Part shown: piece after piece, positions 40,301 through 43,274 of the stretch | Layout of the letters: every line of letters begins with the position of its first letter | How positions within the stretch are numbered: the stretch's first letter is position 1 | Assembly: GCF_036825535.1 (NCBI RefSeq) | Contig: NZ_CP098812.1 | Span: 3,038,001 to 3,102,000, forward strand | Reading direction: 5' to 3' | Length of the DNA: 64,000 bases | From: Parasalinivibrio latis | GTDB taxonomy: Bacteria; Pseudomonadota; Gammaproteobacteria; Enterobacterales; Vibrionaceae | Program-made: the position numbers and the translations under genes | The notes under the pieces: generated by a model | Seen by the model: only the letters and a program-made list of their open reading frames with translations | Databases searched by the model: none | Told to the model about the DNA's origin: nothing

Positions 40301-43207
40301 ACCCTCAATGACAACGTCTACGAGGGTGATGAGACCATCAAGATCCGCGCGGCTGTTATTGGCCGCCAGGGTTGGGTCACCTCTGAAGCTGCGGACATCA
40401 CGGATGAAGCCGACAAGCCGGAAGTTACCACTATCACCCGCCTGCAAGATGGTGTAGAAGGCGGACAGTGGGCAGGTTGGACACTGAACCTGGACAAGAC
40501 ATCTACATCTAATAACACCGTGACAATCCGTGTAAATGACGGCTTGCATGACGCCACCTTCAATCAGGACTACACCGGTGTCTTCCATATCTACAATGGC
40601 AGCACCAGAATCGGCTCTGTAACCCTTAACGGTTCGAACGGCTGGACATCCAACTTTACGGTACCGGCCGGTGTGAAGGCGCTTAAGGTTTATGCTCAAC
40701 CAAAAGACGATGCCACCTACGAGGTGAAAGAAAGCATCAAGTTCCAGGCCACTGCCTCCGGACAGGGCAGTTGGGTGACCTCTGCGGCTGCCTACATCAC
40801 AGATGAAGCCGATATGCCTCAATGGCAAATTGGCAATACCTCTGTGTCTGAAGGCGGCTATCTGGTTTGGAATGTATCGGTACATACAGCAACCAAAGGT
40901 AACTCCTGGACTGAAGTAAACTTTGCCAACGGCTCCGGCGAAATAGGCAAAGACACGGCCAGTGGAGGTTATTTCCAGGCATCGTATGACGGTGGCAAAA
41001 CCTGGGGAGCGACCAAGTACTACGGCGATATGCTTATTGTCCCTGCCGGTACCAAGAGCTTTAAGGTTCGTCTGGCTACTACAGAAGACTCAGTCTATGA
41101 GGGCAACGAAACTGTCACCATCAAGGTTACTGAACACGGTGGCTCAACCGGTGTAGTTAAAACCACTACTACTGCGACTGGTACTATCAACAACGATGAT
41201 GCTGCACCGCGAGTTGCGTCAATTGAACACCTGCGTGACGGCGTGGAAGGCAGTACCACCCCAGGGTGGACACTCAAGCTTAATAACCCATCCCAAACGG
41301 CAACAACGGTACGCCTGAATTTCCATGACAGTTACCATGAAGCAGACCACGGTAGCGACTACTCAGGCCGGGTATATGTCTACAACTTGTCCGGCCAGAA
41401 GATTGGGGAAGTGGTACTGAACAGCTCCAACAGCTATCAGGCGAATATTACTGTCCCTGCCGGCCATTCCGGGGTACGCCTCTATGCCCAGACCCTCAAT
41501 GACAATGTCTATGAAGGTGATGAGACCATTAAGATCCGGGCTGCTGTGATAGGCCGCCAGGGCTGGGTCACATCAGAAGCTGCGGACATCACGGATGAAG
41601 CCGATAAGCCTACCTTGAGTCTGGTTGACACGAATTCTTACAGCCAGGTTAACGAAGGCAACTGGGCTTACTTCAAACTCAGACTCAGCAAGCAGGTTGA
41701 TCAGGAAGTAGAAGCCAAAGTAAGCGTCTACACCGGCTCCGGGTCATATGTGTCTAATAAAGACATGGGTAATTACCAGTACTGGAATGGTTCAAAATGG
41801 GCTGAATTTGAAAGCGGCAGACCATTGACCTTTGCAGCCAACCAGACTGAAATTCAGCTCCGCGTGAAACCCATAAACGACAACATCTCTGACGGTAACA
41901 AAACACTGCTTCTAAGGGCACAGCCTGCTTCAGGTGAAACCCATATCGGCGGAGGACAGGTTTCTGACACAGTAACCGTTATCGACAAGGGTTACCGGAA
42001 TATGAGTAACTCAACGGGTGGTCACGTCCATTGGCATGCCGACGGCAGCAATAAAGAGTGGGTAACAGGAAACGGCTGGCGCAGTGGAGAGAAAGTTGAA
42101 TTGATCGGCCCAGACGGCAGAACTTACACCGTATGGGCTGACAACAGCGGGAACTTTACCAAGAGCGGGTATGACCTATTCACTAAGGACGGGATCCTCA
42201 CAGCGAAAGGTAAGACCTCAGGCCACGTTGATACCATCACCATTGCACCGAGTCTCACACCTATCGTGCTGGATTTGGACGGCAACGGTATTGATACCAG
42301 CAGTGTAATGACCGACAGCGTTAACTTCGATTTCGACGGCGATGGCGTAAAAACCAAAACCGGTTGGATATCAGGCAATGATGGCCTGCTGGTCCGGGAT
42401 ATCAACGCTGATGGGGTAATCAATGATGGCTCAGAGTTGTTCGGCTCTGACACCCGCCTTGCTGATGGAAGCCTTGCTCAGGATGGCTATGTCGCACTCT
42501 CCCAACATGATTCCAACGCAGACGGTATCATCAATAAGGATGATGCAATCTTTGATGAACTGAAGGTTTGGGTAGACACCGATCACGACGGTGTTACGGA
42601 TGAAGGGGAGCTGCTTAGCCTTGATGAGGCAGGGGTCGCATCTCTCAACCTCAACGCAGAGGATGGCGATGAGTACAGCTCAACCAACCGACTGGGCAAA
42701 GTGTCTGACTACACAACAACTGACGGGGAAACCCGTGATATGGCAGATGTGTGGTTTGCAAATGAAGGCGCCGAAAATGACTCCCTGATTCAGAACAACA
42801 TGATTAGTGGCCTCGGTGACGAAGAGCTTACCTGGCACAGTGCTGATGTTGAAGGTATCGCGGTTTCTGACACCGTTATGGACTTTGTAGTTGGTGAAAG
42901 CAGATTGGATCTTACCGACCTGGTAAAAGATAAAAATGAGCAAATCCTGGATGCAGATCAGGTAGACATTTTTGACCGGGATGGATCATTGGTACTGCGT
43001 GTAGATACCGATGGAGACCATACCTGGAATCAGGAAATCATTCTTCAAAATGTCACATTAGATGATATCACCGATGAAAACGGTGTTATCAAAAATGGCA
43101 TACTTGAGGATGAAAATGTTAAGCAACTGTTTGAAAATGCTGTGAGTACGGATATAGTAAACAATACTCATATCCCATTGGAAGACCCAGTGCAGGATTA
43201 CCTGTGA
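15998..43207 (+). CDS. Giant LapA-type RTX adhesin 2, complete, 9069 aa
   Basis: ATG 15998 to TGA 43207. Domains seen in order (residues approximate): 1-95, LapA-like retention module (V-R-G-H-V-Y-I, D-S-G-T-L-L-L-I, D-L-I-F-N-D-G-S); 96-125, helix and linker with P-A-A-G at 104-107; 160-825, bacterial Ig-like modules; 826-3633, 26 units of 108 aa; 3656-3698, RTX block; 3810-4178, beta-propeller-like; 4213-4255, RTX; 4258-4630, second propeller; 4630-4678, RTX; 4759-4945, unrecognised; 5037-6076, 10 units of 104 aa; 6183-8665, 19 Calx-beta-like modules; 8755-8880, EF-hand-like Ca sites (D-L-D-G-N-G-I-D, D-I-N-A-D-G-V-I-N-D-G); 8955-9069, secretion target (V-M-D-F, R-L-D-L-T-D-L, E-I-I-L-Q-N-V). 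No Sec signal. Known: such proteins are exported by LapBCE, plugged in the outer membrane by the N-terminal module and released by LapG cutting between the two alanines. The T1SS genes start 67 bp downstream. Confidence 0.95.
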   Translation: MDAVKLSQEGKVIAVRGHVYIENNVSREEVSIDAKLDSGTLLLIDNDSSVDLIFNDGSIHTFEYSQNSVIPPVSEEESDLNSEIAAIQDLIATGEDPTAELPAPAAGSAQGQGGHSGYTTVDRIGSETIAGSVFTTSTFNEGDSPSRLEEDADSPFILSPTVTVNAPVNSNDNTPTITGTSNLPAGSNVVVSVTDSAGNTQTITGTVESDGTFSVTVPTALPDGDYSVTATVTTPEGITSTAEATGSIDTTAPGEGEGAGGSDIAPSVTINEASEGVNKEEASDGVQVAVVPPTGSQPGDTITLTVSGPGGSSEITQKVPDDWSEGDTVTVTIPATDIQDGNGNFVDGSYSVSATVTDTAGNESASSSPESFNLDTTSPDVPSITSVSDNVGDIQGNISAGASTDDTTPTIVGSAPSDAVQVEIYDGTSLIGTATVINGQWGFQTPALPDGTHNFTVVSVDASGNRSESSSAFPITVDTIAPGEGLGPNGNDLAPTVTIDEADNGVNASEAGNGIQTVITPPTGTEPGDTITVTISGPNGQQSVTATVPSGWAEGDGVPVDIDKSKLGDDGNYTVTATVTDAAGNESATSSGVTFELDTQISKPTLDLDAASDTGVSQTDELTSDNTPTLNIGNIDQDVTKVEVFVSGSSSAVGEATKDALGNWSYTFTSELPDGANSLTVKATDNNGNTSTSEPLVITVDTTAPGEGTGTGGGNEAPSVTIDEASNGVNKTEAADGIQVSVTPPTGTEPGDTITLTVTDPSGNVSTITASVPSGWTGSNVPVTIPVTELQDAGSFEDGTYNVSATVTDSAGNTSESSPSTDFTLDTTGPDSSGTTLSIDDLAGDNVINASESGNDVTVTGTVSGEFKTGDEVTLTVNGKDFTGTVDANGDFSIDVPGADLVADADTKIDAKVVATDAAGNTGTITATKDYDTDTTGPDSSGTTLSIDDLAGDNVINASESGNDVTVTGTVSGEFKTGDEVTLTVNGKDFTGTVDANGDFSIDVPGADLVADADTKIDAKVVATDAAGNTGTITATKDYDTDTTGPDSSGTTLTVDDLTADNVVNASESGNDVTVTGTVSGEFKNGDEVTLTVNGKDFTGTVDANGDFSIDVPGADLVADADTQIDAKVVATDAAGNTGTITATKDYDTDTTGPDSSGTTLSIDDLAGDNVINASESGNDVTVTGTVSGEFKTGDEVTLTVNGKDFTGTVDANGDFSIDVPGADLVADSDTKIDAKVVATDAAGNTGTITATKDYDTDTTGPDSSGTTLTVDDVTADNVVNASESDGNVAVTGKVTGEFMSGDTVTLTVNGKDFTGTVDASGDFSIDIPGADLVADADTKIDGKVVATDAAGNTGTITATKDYDTDTTGPDASRTTLIVDDVTADNVVNASESGNDVTVTGTVSGEFKTGDEVTLTVNGKDFTGTVDASGDFSIDVPGADLVADADTKIDAKVVATDAAGNTGTITATKDYDTDTTGPDSSGTTLTVDDLTADNVVNASESGNDVTVTGTVSGEFKTGDEVTLTVNGKDFTGTVDANGDFSIDIPGADLVADADTKIDASVVATDAAGNTGTITASKDYDTDTTGPDSSTTTLTVNDVTADNIVNATEAGSVVTVTGKVTGEFKAGDTVTLTVNGNDYQGNVDSSGNFAISVPGSDLKNDADTKIDASIKATDPAGNQADITTTKDYNVDTTGPDSSGTTLSIDDLAGDNVINASESGNDVSVTGTVSGEFKTGDEVTLTVNGKDFTGTVDASGDFSIDIPGADLVADADTKIDGKVVATDAAGNTGTITATKDYDTDTTGPDASRTTLIVDDVTADNVVNASESGNDVTVTGTVSGEFKTGDEVTLTVNGKDFTGTVDASGDFSIDVPGADLVADADTKIDAKVVATDAAGNTGTITATKDYDTDTTGPDSSGTTLTVDDLTADNVVNASESGNDVTVTGTVSGEFKTGDEVTLTVNGKDFTGTVDANGDFSIDIPGADLVADADTKIDASVVATDAAGNTGTITASKDYDTDTTGPDSSTTTLTVNDVTADNIVNATEAGSVVTVTGKVTGEFKAGDTVTLTVNGNDYQGNVDSSGNFAISVPGSDLKNDADTKIDASIKATDPAGNQADITTTKDYNVDTTGPDSSGTTLSIDDLAGDNVINASESGNDVSVTGTVSGEFKTGDEVTLTVNGKDFTGTVDASGDFSIDIPGADLVADADTKIDGKVVATDAAGNTGTITATKDYDTDTTGPDSSGTTLSIDDLAGDNVINASESGNDVTVTGTVSGEFKTGDEVTLTVNGKDFTGTVEANGDFSIDVPGADLVADADTKIDATVVATDAAGNTGTITGTKDYDTDTTGPDSSGTTLSIDDLAGDNVINASESGNDVTVTGTVSGEFKTGDEVTLTVNGKDFTGTVDANGDFSIDIPGADLVADADTKIDAKIVATDAAGNTGTITATKDYDTDTTGPDSSTTTLTVNDVTADNIVNATEAGSVVTVTGKVTGEFKAGDTVTLTVNGNDYQGNVDSSGNFAISVPGSDLMNDADTKIDASIKATDPAGNQADITTTKDYNVDTTGPDSSGTTLSIDDLAGDNVINASESGNDVTVTGTVSGEFKTGDEVTLTVNGKDFTGTVDANGDFSIDVPGADLVADADTKIDAKVVATDAAGNTGTITATKDYDTDTTGPDSSGTALSIDDLAGDNVINASESGNDVTVTGTVSGEFKTGDEVTLTVNGKDFTGTVDANGDFSIDVPGADLVADADTKIDAKVVATDAAGNTGTITATKDYDTDTTGPDSSGTTLSIDDLAGDNVINASESGNDVTVTGTVSGEFKTGDEVTLTVNGKDFTGTVDANGDFSIDVPGADLVADTDTKIDAKVVATDAAGNTGTITATKDYDTDTTGPDSSGTTLTVDDVTADNVVNASESGNDVTVTGTVSGEFKTGDEVTLTVNGKDFTGTVDANGDFSIDVPGADLVADADTKIDAKVVATDAAGNTGTITATKDYDTDTTGPDSSGTTLSIDDLAGDNVINASESGNDVTVTGTVSGEFKTGDEVTLTVNGKDFSGTVDANGDFSIDVPGADLVADADTKIDAKVVATDAAGNTGTITATKDYDTDTTGPDSSGTILTVDDLTADNVINASESGNDVTVTGTVSGEFKTGDEVTLTVNGKDFTGTVDANGDFSIDVPGADLVADADTKIDAKVVATDAAGNTGTITATKDYDTDTTGPDSSGTTLTVDDVTADNVVNASESGGNVAVTGKVTGEFKSGDTVTLTVNGKDFTGTVDAAGNYSINVPGADLVADADTKIDAKVVATDAAGNTGTITATKDYDTDTTGPDASGTTLIVDDVTADNVVNASESGNDVTVTGTVSGEFKTGDEVTLTVNGKDFTGTVDASGDFSIDIPGADLVADADTKIDASVVATDAAGNTGTITASKDYDTDTTGPDSSTTTLTVNDVTADNIVNATEAGSVVTVTGKVTGEFKAGDTVTLTVNGNDYQGNVDSSGNFAISVPGSDLKNDADTKIDASIKATDPAGNQADISTTKDYNVDTTGPNASSTTLTVDDVTADNVVNASESGGNVAVTGKVTGEFKSGDTVTLTVNSKDFTGTVDAAGNYSINVSGADLVADADTKIDAKIVATDAAGNNGTITTTKDYSADISADEDNNLSINVTPVFNASLGNGEAGNDIIYGGEGSDTAYGGAGDDDITVGAGDIAFGGAGDDEFFVDASLSGNSDISITGGETDEEATIDPVNNPGGRIGDTLDLSGLQNVVITYDETEATWDGTKSESGTVTYTNDNGETVTINFSEIENILTGPTSNVTPVKEVPDVNRPEGISIESGETVSGDTNSSWTTTTVNINGTPYVVSTSWGYSGTVVISKVNNDGSLTETDRITYDCNTGTVVSTSGGDITQTLTDAGISVGALGNGLTQSNISNIDGQETLFVTSQNSRSLTAWSISDDGKLSLNGGLDYMGGSIIRENVTFEGDDGTEYIYAARTGSDRIDTLTYNPSTGDITETGTTTSSGDAVSSVDVIRIGDKAYLASGAKDGIGLYEIDTADGSLTHIESITPETGLGTGVSVTFYTNNDGATYVVYTNTATETSYLYKVEASGLTLTDTVTGGDGNYFTSAGYIDGEPIFVTRNAEDGFDVYTIDENGDFQFQTTATGFDNDRTPPVVVQTEDGKHWLVDADGNNASVALNIYDHAIEGTQDADTINASYTGDSESDQIDHNDAPDGSNNDFVVAQGGNDTIDSGEGNDSVLAGSGNDTVHGGQGDDLILGDASESIEVESGTAVSTGTGGYYNTTVTIDGIPYVISTSGGWSGLVTISKVNSDGSLTETDRITYDSSAGTVISTSGGDLTQALADANIPIGAMGAKLSHSNISNIDGEETLFLTSQNTGSITTWNISSDGKLSLEGGLNFGHSQPGIKGGIVRENVTFESSDGDIYVYATRPQNDRIDKLTYDPATGTLTETGESIAAGRYVSALDISEVNGTTYLVSSSREGLDLYVVDSSTGEMTLSQHIDSPVGDDLAVSGVEFYTTPNGKTYAIFIQSGESHIYEVNENGGLTHTDSVTGGATASYVYFSTAGYIDGEPVYVAANETAGVDLYTIGANGDFIHQGTVTGIENDTTAPVIVQTEDGNYWLVDADGNRSSIPLSVSEDGNDILFGDEGDDEIHGQGGDDILTGGAGDDYLSGGAGNDMLIGDDVAVTGTTLSGVDSDASTVTVTYSDGTNEITVDAVKNAAGDWIVPNTDISELDDGTITATVTVTDHAGNTATSSDTFTLDTTAPTTGDGQNSISVDSGVTGAPSETEGENLYTLNQVFTHAMTGLGGNGGAVGFTFSVTENAMSMTVQDNDSLLEDNNGTNAVAGSQSKDLSSQSLSTPFGNHDEGSYVHARAYQEVKNLTTGETGRIYQVRIESSDYDPTTDGMPVGTTYWAFSNGFKVNPGDQIELTSTFKSGGNVEYTDLYLDDNDGVISASEQRGVPLSGKVEADAKVLSVTVTDSDGKTHHVSSSDITVAADGTVTISPQDLSELADGSLTVSMLVEDSNGNRGTVTDSVYKNTSAGQGTVTVDSITSDDVISAAESLQNIKVSGTAVGGDISPGDTVTATVNGTDYSTTVGADGSWELNVSGSDLAADTSFAVNVISTDSAGNTVTSTAISEHTADLSAQAGTVSVNTITADDVINAAESQQTIAVSGTASGGDISAGDTVSMTINGQSYSTTVGTNGSWSINVDGADLAADNSFTVNVSSSDAVGNTVTSSATSTHTVDLSAQAGTVSVNNITADDVINAAESQQTIAVSGTASGGDISTGDTVSMTINGQSYTTTVGTNGSWSVNVAGTDLAADNSFTVNVASSDAAGNPVTSATTSTHTVDLSAQAGTVSVNSITADDVINAAESQQTIAVSGKATGGDISVGDTVSMTINGKSYTTTVGSDGNWSVNVAGSDLAADNSFTVNVASSDAAGNPVTSSATSTHTVDTSAQAGTVSVNKITSDDVINAAESQQTIAVSGKATDGDISAGDIVSMTINGKSYTTTVDSNGNWSVNVAGSDLAADNSFTVNVASSDAAGNPVTSSAISTHTVDTSAQAGTVSINKITSDDVINAAESQQTIAVSGKATGGDISVGDTVSMTINGKSYTTTVDSNGNWSVNVAGSDLAADNSFTVNVASSDAAGNPVTSSATSTHTVDTSAQAGTVSVNKITSDDVINAAESQQTIAVSGTASGGDISAGDTVSMTINGQSYTTTVGTNGSWSVNVDGADLAADNSFTASVSSTDAAGNPVTSSTTSTHTVDLSAQAGTVSVNKITSDDVINAAESQQTIAVSGKATGGDISVGDTVSMTINGKSYTTTVGSDGNWSVNVAGSDLAADNSFTVNVASSDAAGNPVTSSATSTHTVDTSAQAGTVSVNKITSDDVINAAESQQTIAVSGKATDGDISAGDIVSMTINGKSYTTTVDSNGNWSVNVAGSDLAADNSFTVNVASSDAAGNPVTSSATSTHTVDTSAQAGTVSVNKITSDDVINAAESQQTIAVSGTASGGDISAGDTVSMTINGQNYTTTVGTNGSWNVNVDGTDLAADNSFTVSVSSTDAAGNPVTSSTTSTHTVDTTANATITLDTNITADDAIDNSEAAGNVAITGMVSGDAKQGDTVSITVNNTTYTGTVQADKSFSVSVPGSALSADSDRTIQASVTATDSAGNQITVTDSESYSAYGAKVASIDHLRDGVEGGTSPGWTLNLDKATIEDTTVKLQFADSLHDVQHGSDYSGKVSVYSLSGTKLGEVTLDGTNSYRADITVPAGQSGVRLYAQTLNDNIYEGTETIKIQGVVWGSGTGWITSDASNITDAADKPVVQSVSNVTANEGDTAAVTVTLNKASTSTTKVWIDGHNGDAIQGSDFNGKDLWVNYGNGWTKATGDFSAGNWLTVPANKTSFQVRMATTEDGIYEGNETFRISAKAEGQSTAKSGTVTIADDEAAPIVASIEHLRDGVEGGRSSGWTLNLNNPSDTATTVKLHFNDADHQADLGTDYSGRVYVYNLSGQKIGEVVLDSTNSYKADITVPAGHAGVRLYAQTLNDNIYEGNETIKIRAAVIGRQGWVTSEAADIIDEADKPVVTSVSNVTANEGDTAAVTVTLNKASTTTTKVWVDAYGGSATEGTDYNTKDLWVNYGSGWTKATGDFSAGNWLTVPANKTSFQVRMATTEDGIYEGNETFSISAKAEGQSAAKLGTVTIADDEAAPIVASIEHLRDGVEGGRSSGWTLNLNNPSDTATTVKLHFNDADHQADLGTDYSGRVYVYNLSGQKIGEVVLDSTNSYKADITVPAGHAGVRLYAQTLNDNVYEGDETIKIRAAVIGRQGWVTSESADIIDDADKPVVTSVSNVTANEGDTAAVTVTLNKASTSTTKVWIDGHNGDAIQGSDFNGKDLWVNYGSGWTKATGDFSAGNWLTVPANKTSFQVRMATTEDGIYEGNETFRISAKADGQSAAKYGTVTITDDEALPKVASIEHLRDGIEGGTAPGWTLNLNNPSETATTVRLSFADSLHQADHGADYSGRVYIYNLSGQKIGEVVLNSTNSYQADITVPAGHAGVRLYAQTLNDNVYEGDETIKIRAAVIGRQGWVTSEAADITDEADKPDVTTITRLQDGVEGGQWAGWTLNLDKTSTTNNTVTIRVADGLHDATFNQDYTGVFHIYNGSTKIGSVTLNGSNGWTSNFTVPAGVKALKVYAQPKDDATYEGNESIKFQATASGQGSWVTSAAAYITDEADMPQWQIGNTSVAEGGYLVWNVSLHTPTKAATWTKVEFEDITTSGDTGSWEASFDGGQTWGVTKYYGNQISVPAGKSGFKVRLKTNDDNTYEGNETVRLKITESAGSNGNDQGVVFTTSTAIGTITDVADKPTVTSVSNVTANEGDTAAVTITLSNTSTTTTKVWVDAYNGDAVQGTDFNGKDLWVNYGSGWTKASGDFSAGNWLTVPANKTSFQVRMATTEDGIYEGNESFTIRAKAEGQSVLKSGTVTIAEDEAAPKVASIEHLRDGVEGGTSPGWTLNLNNPSDTATTVRLNFNDYYHQADHGVDYSGRVYVYNLSGQKIGEVVLNSSNSYQANITVPAGHTGVRLYAQTLNDNVYEGDETIKIRAAVIGRQGWVTSEAADITDEADKPDVTTITRLQDGVEGGQWAGWTLNLDKTSTSNNTVTIRVNDGLHDATFNQDYTGVFHIYNGSTRIGSVTLNGSNGWTSNFTVPAGVKALKVYAQPKDDATYEGNESIKFQATASGQGSWVTSAAAYITDEADMPQWQIGNTSVAEGGYLVWNVSLHTPTKASSWTSIDFENITTSGDTGSWQVSVDGGQTWNTTIYYGNKISVPAGKSGFKVRLKTNDDNIYEGNETIRLKVTESAGSNGNDQGVVFTTSTAIGTITDAADKPYVKSVSNVTANEGDSASVTVSLSNASTSTTRVWVDAYGGTATEGTDFNTKDLWVNYGSGWTKASGDFSRGNWITVPANKTSFQVRMATTEDGTYEGNESFTIRAKAEGQSVLKSGTVTIAEDEAAPKVASIEHLRDGVEGGTSPGWTLNLNNPSDTATTVRLNFNDYYHQADHGADYSGRVYVYNLSGQKIGEVVLNGSNSYQANITVPAGHNGVRLYAQTLNDNVYEGDETIKIRAAVIGRQGWVTSEAADITDEADKPEVTTITRLQDGVEGGQWAGWTLNLDKTSTSNNTVTIRVNDGLHDATFNQDYTGVFHIYNGSTRIGSVTLNGSNGWTSNFTVPAGVKALKVYAQPKDDATYEVKESIKFQATASGQGSWVTSAAAYITDEADMPQWQIGNTSVSEGGYLVWNVSVHTATKGNSWTEVNFANGSGEIGKDTASGGYFQASYDGGKTWGATKYYGDMLIVPAGTKSFKVRLATTEDSVYEGNETVTIKVTEHGGSTGVVKTTTTATGTINNDDAAPRVASIEHLRDGVEGSTTPGWTLKLNNPSQTATTVRLNFHDSYHEADHGSDYSGRVYVYNLSGQKIGEVVLNSSNSYQANITVPAGHSGVRLYAQTLNDNVYEGDETIKIRAAVIGRQGWVTSEAADITDEADKPTLSLVDTNSYSQVNEGNWAYFKLRLSKQVDQEVEAKVSVYTGSGSYVSNKDMGNYQYWNGSKWAEFESGRPLTFAANQTEIQLRVKPINDNISDGNKTLLLRAQPASGETHIGGGQVSDTVTVIDKGYRNMSNSTGGHVHWHADGSNKEWVTGNGWRSGEKVELIGPDGRTYTVWADNSGNFTKSGYDLFTKDGILTAKGKTSGHVDTITIAPSLTPIVLDLDGNGIDTSSVMTDSVNFDFDGDGVKTKTGWISGNDGLLVRDINADGVINDGSELFGSDTRLADGSLAQDGYVALSQHDSNADGIINKDDAIFDELKVWVDTDHDGVTDEGELLSLDEAGVASLNLNAEDGDEYSSTNRLGKVSDYTTTDGETRDMADVWFANEGAENDSLIQNNMISGLGDEELTWHSADVEGIAVSDTVMDFVVGESRLDLTDLVKDKNEQILDADQVDIFDRDGSLVLRVDTDGDHTWNQEIILQNVTLDDITDENGVIKNGILEDENVKQLFENAVSTDIVNNTHIPLEDPVQDYL
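18473..26896 (+). repeat. 26 tandem 324-bp (108-aa) Ig-like repeats in adhesin 2
   Basis: Exactly 26 units of 324 bp, beginning D-T-T-G-P-D-S-S-G-T-T-L and ending A-T-K-D-Y-D-T. Two main subtypes alternate irregularly: the common one with G-D-E-V-T-L-T-V-N-G-K-D-F, and a diverged one with N-G-N-D-Y-Q-G-N-V-D-S-S (units beginning about 20741, 22037, 23333 and 26249). The mix of near-identical and diverged units indicates unit shuffling and gene conversion. The units form a bacterial Ig-like extender. Confidence 0.92.
19924..22662 (+). repeat. 1296-bp tandem duplication (four repeat units) within adhesin 2
   Basis: About 1.44 kb from 19924 to roughly 21366 recurs, without a difference I could find, at 21220 to roughly 22662. 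The offset of 1296 bp equals four 324-bp units. Diagnostic markers such as GATGCATCCCGC (20108, 21404) and the diverged N-D-Y-Q-G-N unit recur at this spacing. This is a recent in-frame tandem duplication. Confidence 0.85.
26965..30033 (+). other. Two beta-propeller-like modules set between three internal RTX blocks in adhesin 2
   Basis: RTX nonapeptide blocks lie at 26965-27090 (GGEGSD, GGAGDD), 28636-28760 (QGGNDTI, GSGNDTV, GGQGDDLILGD) and 29886-30033 (GGDDILTGGAGDDYLSGG). Between them are two related modules of about 370 aa (27424-28530 and 28770-29885). Each opens with a G-T-P-Y-V-V-S-T or G-I-P-Y-V-I-S-T strand. They share V-V/T-I-S-K-V-N, L-T-E-T-D-R-I-T-Y-D, S-N-I-S-N-I-D-G, I-x-R-E-N-V-T-F-E, D-R-I-D-x-L-T-Y and Y-I-D-G-E-P at blade-like spacing, like lactonase/YVTN propellers. 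The fold call is inferred from the pattern. Confidence 0.65.
31106..34225 (+). repeat. 10 tandem 312-bp (104-aa) Ig-like repeats in adhesin 2
   Basis: Ten units of exactly 312 bp, each opening S-A-Q-A-G-T-V-S-V-N and ending T-S-T-H-T-V-D; the first unit is the most diverged. Units at 32354 and 33602 correspond, and the wider sequence is nearly the same at an offset of 1248 bp (four units), with scattered silent changes. This is a second extender segment, distinct in sequence from the 108-aa family. Confidence 0.9.
34544..41991 (+). repeat. 19 Calx-beta-like modules in an ordered cassette pattern, adhesin 2
   Basis: Four alternating module types plus one terminal type. A: V-A-S-I-E-H-L-R-D-G-V-E-G-G. 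B: S-V-S-N-V-T-A-N-E-G-D. C: T-I-T-R-L-Q-D-G-V-E-G-G. D: W-Q-I-G-N-T-S-V-A-E-G-G. E: terminal, from about 41611. All share the Calx-beta hallmark Y-E-G-x-E-(T/S) about 30 residues before the end. The order read is A B A B A B A C D B A C D B A C D A E. An AB pair is about 780 bp and a C-D-B-A cassette about 1560 bp (C starts near 37292, 38852 and 40412). One C module near 40710 reads Y-E-V-K-E-S where its siblings have Y-E-G-N-E-S. Confidence 0.82.
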
Positions 43208-43220
43208 TGGGTTTCCCATC
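43206..43220 (+). other. Hairpin overlapping the adhesin 2 stop codon
   Basis: GATGGG TTT CCCATC is a perfect 6-bp stem with a 3-base loop. It starts within the TGA (43205-43207) and lies 55 bp before the lapB start. No T tract follows, so it is not a classical terminator. It could stabilise the 3' end or reduce read-through into the secretion genes (inference). Confidence 0.35.
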
Positions 43221-43274
43221 TCGTAAGAGATTCAACGTTGATGTACCTCGACCTGCAAGGATAGGTAACAAACA

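Noticed and set aside
40700..40740. Possible frameshift in a Calx-beta-like module (YEVKES instead of YEGNES)
   Set aside because: The frame is intact on both sides; it is explained by a few substitutions, so it is a divergent unit and not a broken gene.
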